From an uncultured Dehalococcoidia bacterium (lineage in GTDB: Bacteria; Chloroflexota; Dehalococcoidia; Lucifugimonadales; Lucifugimonadaceae): DNA of 64,000 bases. The translations under genes were made by a program, and so were the position numbers. The DNA lies in assembly GCA_913048295.1 (NCBI GenBank), contig CAJWWK010000002.1, forward strand, positions 1 to 64,000. Direction: 5' to 3'. Positions 18,571 to 26,157 of the stretch are shown here, piece after piece (positions within the stretch are counted from its first letter, which is position 1; each line of letters starts with the position of its first letter). The notes beneath the pieces are model-generated. The model was not told the DNA's origin. It saw only the letters and a list, made by a program, of their open reading frames with translations, and did not search any database.

Positions 18571-19818
18571 CTAAATCCCAAACACGATCACTTCGGAACC
18601 GGGCCGGGCCTGTACCTTTACCCGCTGCCCGTCGGCGATATCGTTTGCCGCACGTCTTCTCACTCGAATCAAAACGCCTGAATCAAGGCGGACGCTGTAC
18701 TCGGTAAACTCGCCCTGGAATTCTTTTGAAGCGACGATCGCACTTGTCGCATCGACAGCGTCCACAACTTCGATCTCCAGTTCAGATGCCCGCATCAGTG
18801 CGAGCGCATTTTTACTCTGGCCTGGGCCACCGGTCGACTCGGCGAGATTCGATAAACGTGCGGGGAACACACCAGCAGCGGTCTCTACCCGGCCTCCCTG
18901 GTAGGTGCCCTGAATAAGCTCACATGGCCCTATCAACCGGGCAACAGACGCCGATACCGGATTCTGATAAACCTCTTCCGGTGTACCAATCTGCTCGATG
19001 TAGTAGTCACCCATCACCGCGATACGGTCCGATGTCGCAAGCGCTTCCTCGCGATCATGTGTCACCAGCAGCGTGGTCGCACCCGATTCCGTTACGATCC
19101 GTTTGATATCCCGTCGTAAGTCTGCCCTGAGCTGCCGATCGAGGTTGCTGAACGGCTCGTCCAATAGTAGAGCCACCGGGTCGGGTGCAAGCGCCCGGGC
19201 GATCGCCACACGCTGCTGTTGACCACCCGACAACTCGTGAACGTAACGCGACTCGTACCCTCCCATGCCTACCATCTCAAGCACCGGGTCGATGCGGGCC
19301 TTTTTTTCACCAGCGGGCAAATCCTTCAGACCAAACTCCACGTTCTTGGCTACTGTCAGGTGTGGGAACAAAGCGTAGTCCTGAAATACCAGTCCGACCC
19401 TGCGCTGATCGGGCGGGACATGGATGAAAGACGAACCCACCAGTTGACCGCCGACACGTACGTAACCCGCGGATACTTGTTCAAAACCCGCGATAACCCG
19501 CAGCGCAGTGGTTTTTCCGGCACCGCTGCGCCCCAAAATACTTACAAATTCTCCCGGCTGCACCAGCAGGTCGAACCCCCTGATTGCCGGTCGGTCGGAT
19601 CCCGGGTAGCTACAGGCGACTGCCTCGAGATGGATAACGCCCGTTTCCGGTGAACTCGAAACTTGAGAGGTCGGACCCGCGTCCGGTGTCCCCGCTTCCG
19701 GAGCTGTCTTTGCCGCGGCCGCGGTTGGAGATCCGGCCGACAACGGCCCTTCATACTCATCGTCCCCGGGTATCGAAGTCGTTACCACGAGTGGTTTATT
19801 CCGCCACGGCAATTTCAA
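18571..19818 (-). CDS. Iron(III) ABC transporter ATP-binding protein
   Basis: The ATPase has Walker A 'GRSGAGKTT', Q-loop 'VFQDYALFPH', signature 'LSGGQQQRVAIARAL', Walker B 'LLLDEPFSNLD' and H-loop 'LVTHDREEA', plus a C-terminal TOBE-like beta region. This is the FbpC/PotA-type layout. About 65 residues before the ATPase core are low-complexity Ala/Pro/Thr. The ORF track runs up to 20610 through the permease gene. The TTG at 19818 overlaps the permease stop as TTGA, suggesting translational coupling, and gives about 415 aa. A GTG at 19788 is the alternative. It would energise ferric-iron uptake with the two genes upstream. Confidence 0.87.
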   Translation of the reverse strand: MKLPWRNKPLVVTTSIPGDDEYEGPLSAGSPTAAAAKTAPEAGTPDAGPTSQVSSSPETGVIHLEAVACSYPGSDRPAIRGFDLLVQPGEFVSILGRSGAGKTTALRVIAGFEQVSAGYVRVGGQLVGSSFIHVPPDQRRVGLVFQDYALFPHLTVAKNVEFGLKDLPAGEKKARIDPVLEMVGMGGYESRYVHELSGGQQQRVAIARALAPDPVALLLDEPFSNLDRQLRADLRRDIKRIVTESGATTLLVTHDREEALATSDRIAVMGDYYIEQIGTPEEVYQNPVSASVARLIGPCELIQGTYQGGRVETAAGVFPARLSNLAESTGGPGQSKNALALMRASELEIEVVDAVDATSAIVASKEFQGEFTEYSVRLDSGVLIRVRRRAANDIADGQRVKVQARPGSEVIVFGI

Positions 19819-21488
19819 TGGCCTGCCCCAACCAACCCAGGCGGTGCCGATGGGGGCGACGTTCGCGTCGCAACCTCGGCGCGCGGGCCGTAACCCCGCA
19901 GGGTCAGGTACGCCGTAGGAACCCCCGCCACCAGCACCAGCAGCAAGGCGGCCGCAGCGGTCTTGCCAAAATAGGCCTCGGATGCGGCAGACCAGATCGA
20001 AGTCGAAAGCGTCCGGTATCCGATTGGAGAGAGGATCAGGGTGGCGGGAAGCTCTTTCATCGTCAGTAAAAACACCATCGCCCCACCGGCAAATGCACCC
20101 GGCATCACGAGCGGGATCGTGACCGAGGAAATCACTCGCCATTGAGAACGCCCAAGACCCTGGGCCGCTTCCTCGATTCTGGGATTCACCTGTAATAGCG
20201 AGCTCCGCAGCGCGCCAATACCCGCTGGTAGGAAAAGCACTCCGTAGGCAAACACCAGCAGCCATACCGACTGGTAGAGCGGACGTGCAACATTGATTCC
20301 AAAGAACACTAGTGAAAGAGCGACAACCACGCCCGGCAGTCCGAATCCGATGTAGGTCGACCTCTCGATGAACCGGCTCAATCCACTGCGGAACCGCACT
20401 GCCAGGATCGCAACGGGGAGCGCGGCACCGAGCGTCAACACCGCAGCAAGCAGAGAAATGTAAAGCGAATTTCTTGCCGGGATCAACAGGGGCAGGAGCT
20501 GCTGATCGTTGACGAGCCCCCTGGCGAGCCAGTAGACGAGCACGCCGATTGGAATCACAAGCCCGATCAGTACCGGTAATCCGACAACGGCGACTCCGCC
20601 CCACCGCCACCGCCCGAGATCGGCCCTTCTGGCCGGCCGAACTGCACCGACGGTGCTCCGGTGATACGCACCTCGCCCCCTCGTAAAGCCCTCACCCACA
20701 AGCAGTACAACGGCGATAACAACCAGCACCAGCGACAGGACCGCCGCCAGCGTCCTGTCTATCGACGTCTCATACTGAATCATGATCGTCGAAGTAAATG
20801 TCTGGTACCGAAGCAAAGTCACCCCGCCGAAATCGCTCAGCGTATAAAGCCCCACCAGTAACGACCCGGCGGCGATGGCCGGTCGCAACATCGGCAGCGT
20901 GACAGCCCTGAACGTGTGGATCGGTCCGTAACCCATCGCGCGGGCAGCCTCCTCAAGCCCGGGGTCCATCCTGCGCAACGCTCCACGTACCGTCAGCAAA
21001 ACGTAGGGGTAGGTCATCAGTACCAGCACGAGGGTTGCGCCACCGAGTCCGTAGATATCGGGAAGCCGTTCAACTCCAAATATTGACAACCAGCCCTGGA
21101 GCACACCACGCGGCGAGTACATCTCGATAACCGTCGTGGCCATAACGAAACTGGGCAACACCAGCGGTAGCACCGAAGCGACGGAAAGCACCCGGCGTAA
21201 AGGAATGTCCGCTCGAACGGTAAGCCAGGCAACCGGCACAGCAACCGTAATCGAAATCGCCGTCACGGCTGCGATCAGCAAAAAAGTCCGACCGAATACC
21301 GCGGCGGTGCTGACACGCCAGATGATGTCGGCCCACTCTGAACCCGAACCCACAGAACGGACGATCAGGTAGACGACCGGGATCAACGCCGCAAGGGCCA
21401 CGGCAACCGCTGAGGCGACGAGGAACGCCGGGGGCCGCTTTCCGTCGTGCGACACCCACCCCGTTGAAATGACGCCAGAGAAGGTCAT
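19815..21488 (-). CDS. Iron(III) ABC transporter permease (fused two-domain type)
   Basis: The 557-aa membrane protein has about 12 hydrophobic segments in two tandem permease domains. Each carries an EAA loop that contacts the ATPase: 'EEAARAMGYGP' near residue 190 and 'EEAAQGLGRSQ' near 440. This FbpB/AfuB-type fusion is usual for ferric-iron importers. It lies between the binding-protein gene (107 nt upstream) and the ATPase gene, which it overlaps. The substrate is assigned from the binding protein; thiamine or putrescine systems have related permeases but different partners. Confidence 0.88.
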   Translation of the reverse strand: MTFSGVISTGWVSHDGKRPPAFLVASAVAVALAALIPVVYLIVRSVGSGSEWADIIWRVSTAAVFGRTFLLIAAVTAISITVAVPVAWLTVRADIPLRRVLSVASVLPLVLPSFVMATTVIEMYSPRGVLQGWLSIFGVERLPDIYGLGGATLVLVLMTYPYVLLTVRGALRRMDPGLEEAARAMGYGPIHTFRAVTLPMLRPAIAAGSLLVGLYTLSDFGGVTLLRYQTFTSTIMIQYETSIDRTLAAVLSLVLVVIAVVLLVGEGFTRGRGAYHRSTVGAVRPARRADLGRWRWGGVAVVGLPVLIGLVIPIGVLVYWLARGLVNDQQLLPLLIPARNSLYISLLAAVLTLGAALPVAILAVRFRSGLSRFIERSTYIGFGLPGVVVALSLVFFGINVARPLYQSVWLLVFAYGVLFLPAGIGALRSSLLQVNPRIEEAAQGLGRSQWRVISSVTIPLVMPGAFAGGAMVFLLTMKELPATLILSPIGYRTLSTSIWSAASEAYFGKTAAAALLLVLVAGVPTAYLTLRGYGPRAEVATRTSPPSAPPGLVGAGH

Positions 21489-21595
21489 ACCAATACCGCC
21501 CCGGTTACAGGCAATATCAGCCCAAACTCCTCCAGTCTATGTGAATCAACCCTTTGAATAGTCATTCGCCATGCAGATCACAACTGCGCCAACCC

Positions 21596-22624
21596 CTACG
21601 GCAGGGCACCAACCTCCCTCATCAAGGCCTGTGTTCCCGCGAGATCTGTCAGGTCTCCCAGATCGATACTGGGCTTGGTAACGTCCTCAAGCGCTGGCAG
21701 TAAATCGTTCGGCTGCACCTGGTCGTTCAGCGGGAACTCATATGTCTGTGAAGCGAAGAATTGCTGGCCCGAAACACTCAACAGGAACTTGATGAACTGA
21801 ATTGCAAGTTCCTTGTTATCCGATCCCTCCAAAATGCCAACACCGGCAACCAGCACCACGGAACCGGGATCGGCCGCCCGGGTGTAGTAGTTTCGAGCGG
21901 CGAACGACTCACCCTCTTCTGCAATAAACCGGTGCAGGTAGTAATGGTTCACGAAACCCACATCAATCTCGCCGGCCGCTACTGCCGCCACGGTTGGGGT
22001 GTTCTTGGCATAGGTCTTCGGCTCGTTCGCAATAATCCCTTTCAGCCAGTCGCGAGTGCGGTCCTCACCCCACTCCTGCCGCATTGCCGTGATCATCGCG
22101 AGCAGAGAGCTGTTGGTTGGAGGCCACCCGATTCGCCCCTTCCATTCGGGTTTTGCGAAATCCTCTATCGAATCGGGAAGCTCCGCCTCCGAAAGCACAT
22201 CTGTGTTGTAAACAATCACGCGGGCCCGGCCGGACGTACCAATCCACCTGCCCTCAGGGTCTTTAGCCCATTCTGGCACGGCACTCAGCACATCCGAGGG
22301 TAGTTCCGACAGCATCGTGTCGATTGCGCCAAGACCGCCCGGATCCTGCGCAAAAAAAACGTCAGCCGGAGTGTTTTTACCCTCCTCCAGGAGCGTAGCC
22401 GCCAGGGGACCCGTCGAACCATAATTCACTCTTACTTCGGCTCCCGTCAGCTCTTCGAAGTCTGCGATCAGCGGGCCGATCAACGATTCGCTCCGACCAG
22501 AGTAGATCACGAGGGGCCCAGGCTTATCCGCACCTGCCCCGCACGCAACTCCGGCGATGACCGGCAAGCAAACAGCCGCAGTTACAACCGATGCGCGCCA
22601 CAAACTGGCGACGCGGTTCCACAT
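21596..22624 (-). CDS. Iron(III) ABC transporter substrate-binding lipoprotein
   Basis: This is a periplasmic-binding-protein-like lipoprotein of the FbpA/FutA class. It opens with a hydrophobic signal and lipobox 'IAGVAC', followed by 'LVIYSGRSESLIGPLI'. A double-Tyr motif 'NHYYLHR' in the second lobe matches the ferric-ion ligand tyrosines of this class. The ORF track starts at 22732. I chose the ATG at 22624 because a GGGAG site lies about 8 nt upstream and the signal peptide then begins properly, giving 342 aa. It is the first gene of the iron-importer operon and would capture Fe3+ outside the membrane. Confidence 0.88.
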   Translation of the reverse strand: MWNRVASLWRASVVTAAVCLPVIAGVACGAGADKPGPLVIYSGRSESLIGPLIADFEELTGAEVRVNYGSTGPLAATLLEEGKNTPADVFFAQDPGGLGAIDTMLSELPSDVLSAVPEWAKDPEGRWIGTSGRARVIVYNTDVLSEAELPDSIEDFAKPEWKGRIGWPPTNSSLLAMITAMRQEWGEDRTRDWLKGIIANEPKTYAKNTPTVAAVAAGEIDVGFVNHYYLHRFIAEEGESFAARNYYTRAADPGSVVLVAGVGILEGSDNKELAIQFIKFLLSVSGQQFFASQTYEFPLNDQVQPNDLLPALEDVTKPSIDLGDLTDLAGTQALMREVGALP

Positions 22625-22831
22625 TCGATAAATCTCCCAGTTCAAACCGTAAGGAGCCGACGAAGCCAATTTGCCGTTCGCCAGTGCGTCCTGAAGTATT
22701 CGTATATAGAAATCCTGACCACAAGAATACACAATTATCTGCCATCCGCAATCAACATGTATGAAATTATTATGAGGAGTATTCCCCGATCAGTGTGTTC
22801 GTGTCCATACCCAGTAAATTCTCTGTTTGTT

Positions 22832-22855
22832 CATACGAATATTTTTGTTCGTATG
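22832..22855. promoter_or_regulatory. Perfect 8-bp inverted repeat upstream of the iron-transport operon
   Basis: CATACGAA and TTCGTATG are exact reverse complements separated by 8 AT-rich nt. The site lies about 210 nt upstream of the binding-protein gene and 140 nt upstream of the divergent lipoprotein gene. Symmetry and spacing suit a dimeric regulator, possibly iron-responsive, but it does not match a classical Fur box. Confidence 0.45.
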
Positions 22856-22867
22856 GAGATCACCGCG

Positions 22868-22923
22868 ACGTAATTACGTATATATCGCGTCCGCTGGGAG
22901 CGATTCAATCTCGCCGCGATATA
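22868..22923. promoter_or_regulatory. Palindrome plus a 9-bp inverted repeat in the iron/lipoprotein intergenic region
   Basis: ACGTAATTACGT (22868-22879) is a perfect 12-nt palindrome. It is followed at once by TATATCGCG (22881-22889), whose exact reverse complement CGCGATATA lies at 22915-22923. With the repeat at 22832 this makes three dyad elements inside about 90 nt between divergent genes. They may be operators or promoter parts; no function is shown by the sequence. Confidence 0.4.
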
Positions 22924-22996
22924 CAAGAAACTCGGCGTTCAAAAATAAGGCGCGGGTAACACTTGAACACCTACAATCTGATTGTTGATCATGTGA

Positions 22997-23917
22997 GTGG
23001 AGTCGACTCGTGGCCGCTCACAACGCATTCTCCTGTTTACAACGCAACTGATCGCGAAATTCCACCAAATGGCACAGTCTACGAAAGAGCCATACCCCGC
23101 TAAGCGACTCACCGTCATCTCGTCCATTGTCCTGCTTAGGCTATTCAGCGCAGGATGTGAAGACTTCTACACAGACTCCCTTCCTACCCTACAAATTGCA
23201 CTGCCGACGCCGGCCATGCTTCAGGACGGAGATCCTCAAGAGTTTGCCGAAACAGGAGCAACGGCGGCCCTGGCGGCCAACCTCGGTATCGGCGCAATCG
23301 ATCCAAGAAAAATACTTTTCGAGGACGCTACGTGGACCGACCGCGCACCGGGCTGTTACCCGCCGCCCCCGGATGTAGCGGGTCCTTATCTAGTACCCGG
23401 CTATCGATTGCTAATCCAGCACGAGGACATCTTCTACGAGTACTACACGGACATCACGGGGTTAACCGGTACCCTTTGCGAAACCACGCTACAGCCGGTT
23501 CCAGTCGAACCTGCCCTCGACTCTTTGACAGTAAATATCGCAGCATCAGTTGACCCGGACATGGATACGGTGTACATACTCCGTTCTGAGGCGGACGTCG
23601 CTGAATTCAATTCGACAAACTCTGAAATCGCGGCGATCTCCGTCGAGGTGATCGACTGGACCTCCGAGGTACTCGTAGGAGGATGGGCGGTCGTTCCCCC
23701 AAACGCCGAAGCCACACGTGCATACGTATCGCCGATCGAACAATCAGCAAGCTCGGAAGCCACATCAACCGCGTCAACCGTCATCATCGAGGTCGCCATT
23801 GCTGAGGACCTTGTGATAGACGAGAGTGCAGTGATCGCGTCCATCCCGTCGCAAATATGGGCACTCGTCGAGATTACCGAGCCCGACTCAACCTACGAAT
23901 TCATCGTGGCAGAGTAG
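22997..23917 (+). CDS. Lipoprotein with a 'PGCYPPPP...YEYYTD' domain
   Basis: The product has a lipobox-like 'LFSAGC', so it is probably lipid-anchored. If translation starts at the ATG at 23069 the signal peptide is of normal size; the track's 22997 start would add 24 residues. About residues 90-170 form a small domain with a 'GIGAIDPRKILFEDATW...APGCYPPPP...PGYRLLIQ...FYEYYTD' pattern. The same pattern occurs in the protein at 23961 and in many Chloroflexota and cyanobacterial secreted proteins. Residues 180-306 resemble, weakly, a PrcB-type beta domain with the 'VYILRSEADVAEF' and 'VIDWTSEVLVGG' stretches. Function is unknown. Confidence 0.65.
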   Translation: MESTRGRSQRILLFTTQLIAKFHQMAQSTKEPYPAKRLTVISSIVLLRLFSAGCEDFYTDSLPTLQIALPTPAMLQDGDPQEFAETGATAALAANLGIGAIDPRKILFEDATWTDRAPGCYPPPPDVAGPYLVPGYRLLIQHEDIFYEYYTDITGLTGTLCETTLQPVPVEPALDSLTVNIAASVDPDMDTVYILRSEADVAEFNSTNSEIAAISVEVIDWTSEVLVGGWAVVPPNAEATRAYVSPIEQSASSEATSTASTVIIEVAIAEDLVIDESAVIASIPSQIWALVEITEPDSTYEFIVAE

Positions 23918-23960
23918 CGCCCAACCAAAATCGAATAAATATTCTCAGAAAGAGTCCTAG

Positions 23961-24905
23961 TTGAACAATTCCTTGCGCATTGCCATTCTCGCCGTCGGCG
24001 GCATCGCCGTAATCGCGGTAATTATCGCGGTCATCCTGTCGAACGGTGACGATGAAGAAAATCTGGTTACAAACCCGGCAGAAACTGCAACCGGAGTACC
24101 ACAGCAGACCACGCGTCCCTCACCAACGGCACGCCCGACTATCACGCCGACCCCAACTCCAACGCCAACGCCGGAACCCACCTCAACGCCCGCACCAACC
24201 CCGACACCAACACCCCTGCCAACTGCAACACCGACCCCACCGCCACCCGATTCGCGCACGCAGGAAATGGCCCGACTTATATTCGAGCAGGGTGTCGAAG
24301 CCAGCGACCTGTCAATCATCTCGGTCGGAGCAGCTCAGTGGCCCACTGAAGCACTTGGGTGCCCGGAACCCGGTCTCTTTTACGAATCGGAAAACGCACT
24401 CTACAACGGCTTTATTTATGTCTTGAGCGACGGTTCGACTACCTGGGAATACCACACGAGCAGCGACGTCCGCCTCATAACGGAGGACGATGATTCTGTG
24501 ACCGTTCGCTGCGACGAAATCGAACCCCTCACCGGGCCGAAAGTAAACATTGCGCAGGCCGCGGGGCTGCATGGTTCAACGAGCGTCACGCTAATGCGCA
24601 GAAATTTTTCAACCGATCAGTTCGAAATGGACAGCGCCATTACCCGGGACGACCTCGACCGCCTGATTGCCGTTTTCGACTTCGCGACCACACTGTCGGA
24701 ACCGATGGCGTGCAAAACGGTATTCAGATTCGACTTTGTTACTCCAGGCGGCACCGAGGAAGTTGAATTCATCTGCGAGGAAGACTACACATCTTTCAAT
24801 GTTGTCTGGCGAGGGATGATGGGAAGCGCACCGATCGTCGGCGAAATCATTGGCCCGTATCTCGCCGGCCGAACAATTCCGACCCTTCCCACCGCCAGCC
24901 CGTAA
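23961..24905 (+). CDS. Membrane-anchored protein with Thr/Pro linker and 'LGCPEPG...WEYHT' domain
   Basis: The 314-aa product starts with TTG after an AAAGAG ribosome site. A single N-terminal membrane segment (about residues 4-28) is followed by an acidic patch and a 'TPTPTP'-rich linker to about residue 95. Residues 95-180 contain the domain 'ISVGAAQWPTEALGCPEPGLFY...WEYHTSS', paralogous to the domain in the preceding gene. The C-terminal 130 residues form a further extracytoplasmic domain that I cannot name. It lies 43 nt after the previous gene and is probably co-expressed. It is likely an envelope protein. Confidence 0.7.
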   Translation: MNNSLRIAILAVGGIAVIAVIIAVILSNGDDEENLVTNPAETATGVPQQTTRPSPTARPTITPTPTPTPTPEPTSTPAPTPTPTPLPTATPTPPPPDSRTQEMARLIFEQGVEASDLSIISVGAAQWPTEALGCPEPGLFYESENALYNGFIYVLSDGSTTWEYHTSSDVRLITEDDDSVTVRCDEIEPLTGPKVNIAQAAGLHGSTSVTLMRRNFSTDQFEMDSAITRDDLDRLIAVFDFATTLSEPMACKTVFRFDFVTPGGTEEVEFICEEDYTSFNVVWRGMMGSAPIVGEIIGPYLAGRTIPTLPTASP

Positions 24906-24945
24906 CTCTGGCCCCTGATCGGGACCCGCTATCCGATGCCCTAAA

Positions 24946-26025
24946 ATGACCGACAATCTCACCAACCGAAGACTTCGAGCAGGCAAGCTCCCGCCAGACC
25001 TACTCGCTAGCTTTCTCGACGATCTCGGTACCCCCGATAAACGCGTCCTGCTCGGACCTGGTGTTGGCGAAGATGCCGCGTTCATTTCATTCGGAAGTAC
25101 CACGCTGATCGCAAAATCCGATCCCATCACGTTCGCCACCGATCGGATCGGCTGGTACGCCATACAGGTCAATGCAAACGACATCGCAGCATCCGGGGGG
25201 ATTCCGAAGTGGTTCCTGGCAACGCTACTGCTTCCGGAAAACGAACCCGCTTCGACCGCTAAACAAATATTCGAACAGCTCTACATGGCGGCAGAAGAAC
25301 TCGGCATCACACTGATCGGCGGGCACACTGAAGTAACTGTCGGGCTGCCGCGCCCGATAATTGCAGGAACAATGCTCGGCGAGGCTGCACCATCCGAGAC
25401 AGTGAGCACATCCGGAGCGACATCCGGTGACGATGTAATCCTCACCATGGGCATCGCAATCGAAGGAACGGCCATCATCGCCCGGGAGAGCAAATCCCGG
25501 CTCATAGACGCCGGCCTATCGGAAATCGAGATCGAGAAGGCTGCCGGGTTACTCGATTCGCCCGGAATATCGGTCGTCACAGCCGCCAGGATTGCCACTG
25601 CGACCGGGCAGGTAACAGCAATGCACGACCCCACCGAAGGCGGAATCGCTGGTGCGGTAGAAGAAATGGCCCTCGCTTCCAACACCGGAATTACGGTCGA
25701 TGCCGACCGGGTGAAAGTCCTCCCGGAGACCCGACGAATCTGCGAAGCTCTCGATCTCGATCCATGGGGCCTGATCTCATCGGGCGCGCTGCTCATAACT
25801 TGTCGACCCGCGGGGACCCAGAACATCCTGGAAGCACTGTCGGACGACGGGATCTCCGCGACCGCCATCGGCACCGTTACCGAGTTCGCCCCCGGTTCAG
25901 GCACTGGCCCCGGCAACGGGGAAAACCAAAGCATGCGCCTGCAGCGAATTGTGGGCGGAATCGCCGGACCGCTACCCAGATTCGATCGAGATGAGATTGC
26001 ACGCCTCTACGGTGCCGATAACTGA
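24946..26025 (+). CDS. AIR-synthase-related protein (HypE-like)
   Basis: The 359-aa product is a PurM/AIR-synthase-superfamily protein. N-terminal blocks are 'GVGEDAAFISFG' and 'QVNANDIAASGG', with an ATP-binding 'LIGGHTEVT' and a C-terminal 'AMHDPTEGGIAGAVEEM'. The last block is typical of HypE and related 'AIR synthase-like' proteins. HypE makes the cyanide ligand of NiFe hydrogenases, but no other hyp gene is visible here, and the usual HypE C-terminal Cys is not present. It also lacks the N-terminal Cys/Sec region of SelD. An ATP-dependent dehydratase or kinase-like reaction is inferred; the substrate is unknown. Confidence 0.75.
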   Translation: MTDNLTNRRLRAGKLPPDLLASFLDDLGTPDKRVLLGPGVGEDAAFISFGSTTLIAKSDPITFATDRIGWYAIQVNANDIAASGGIPKWFLATLLLPENEPASTAKQIFEQLYMAAEELGITLIGGHTEVTVGLPRPIIAGTMLGEAAPSETVSTSGATSGDDVILTMGIAIEGTAIIARESKSRLIDAGLSEIEIEKAAGLLDSPGISVVTAARIATATGQVTAMHDPTEGGIAGAVEEMALASNTGITVDADRVKVLPETRRICEALDLDPWGLISSGALLITCRPAGTQNILEALSDDGISATAIGTVTEFAPGSGTGPGNGENQSMRLQRIVGGIAGPLPRFDRDEIARLYGADN

Positions 26026-26091
26026 CACCGCATATCGCGTATATTCCGCTAACACACCAATAATCGCCTAAGGCTTAGAATGAATTAAGCA

Positions 26092-26140
26092 CTAAGTTGC
26101 ATCCTGCTCAACGGAGTCGTCGCAACGCATGGCAACTTAG
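26092..26140 (+). promoter_or_regulatory. Leader inverted repeat upstream of rel
   Basis: CTAAGTTGC (26092-26100) and GCAACTTAG (26132-26140) are perfect 9-bp reverse complements with a 31-nt loop. They end 17 nt before the rel start codon. In an mRNA leader this would fold into a stem-loop that could affect translation of rel, or it may be a protein-binding dyad. The function is not shown. Confidence 0.4.
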
Positions 26141-26157
26141 CGGCACGCAGATCGACT

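Noticed and set aside
18571-20610. 679-aa reading of the iron ABC ATPase
   Set aside because: The first 260 residues are antisense-like read-through of the permease gene in another frame; the real start is near 19818.
22832-22855. Intrinsic terminator for this inverted repeat
   Set aside because: The stem is AT-rich, the loop is 8 nt and there is no following T run in either direction; an operator is more plausible.
24946-26025. Selenophosphate synthetase (SelD), which would support the Sec finding
   Set aside because: It belongs to the same PurM superfamily but matches HypE-like AIR-synthase proteins and lacks the SelD N-terminal Cys/Sec-Gly-Gly region.
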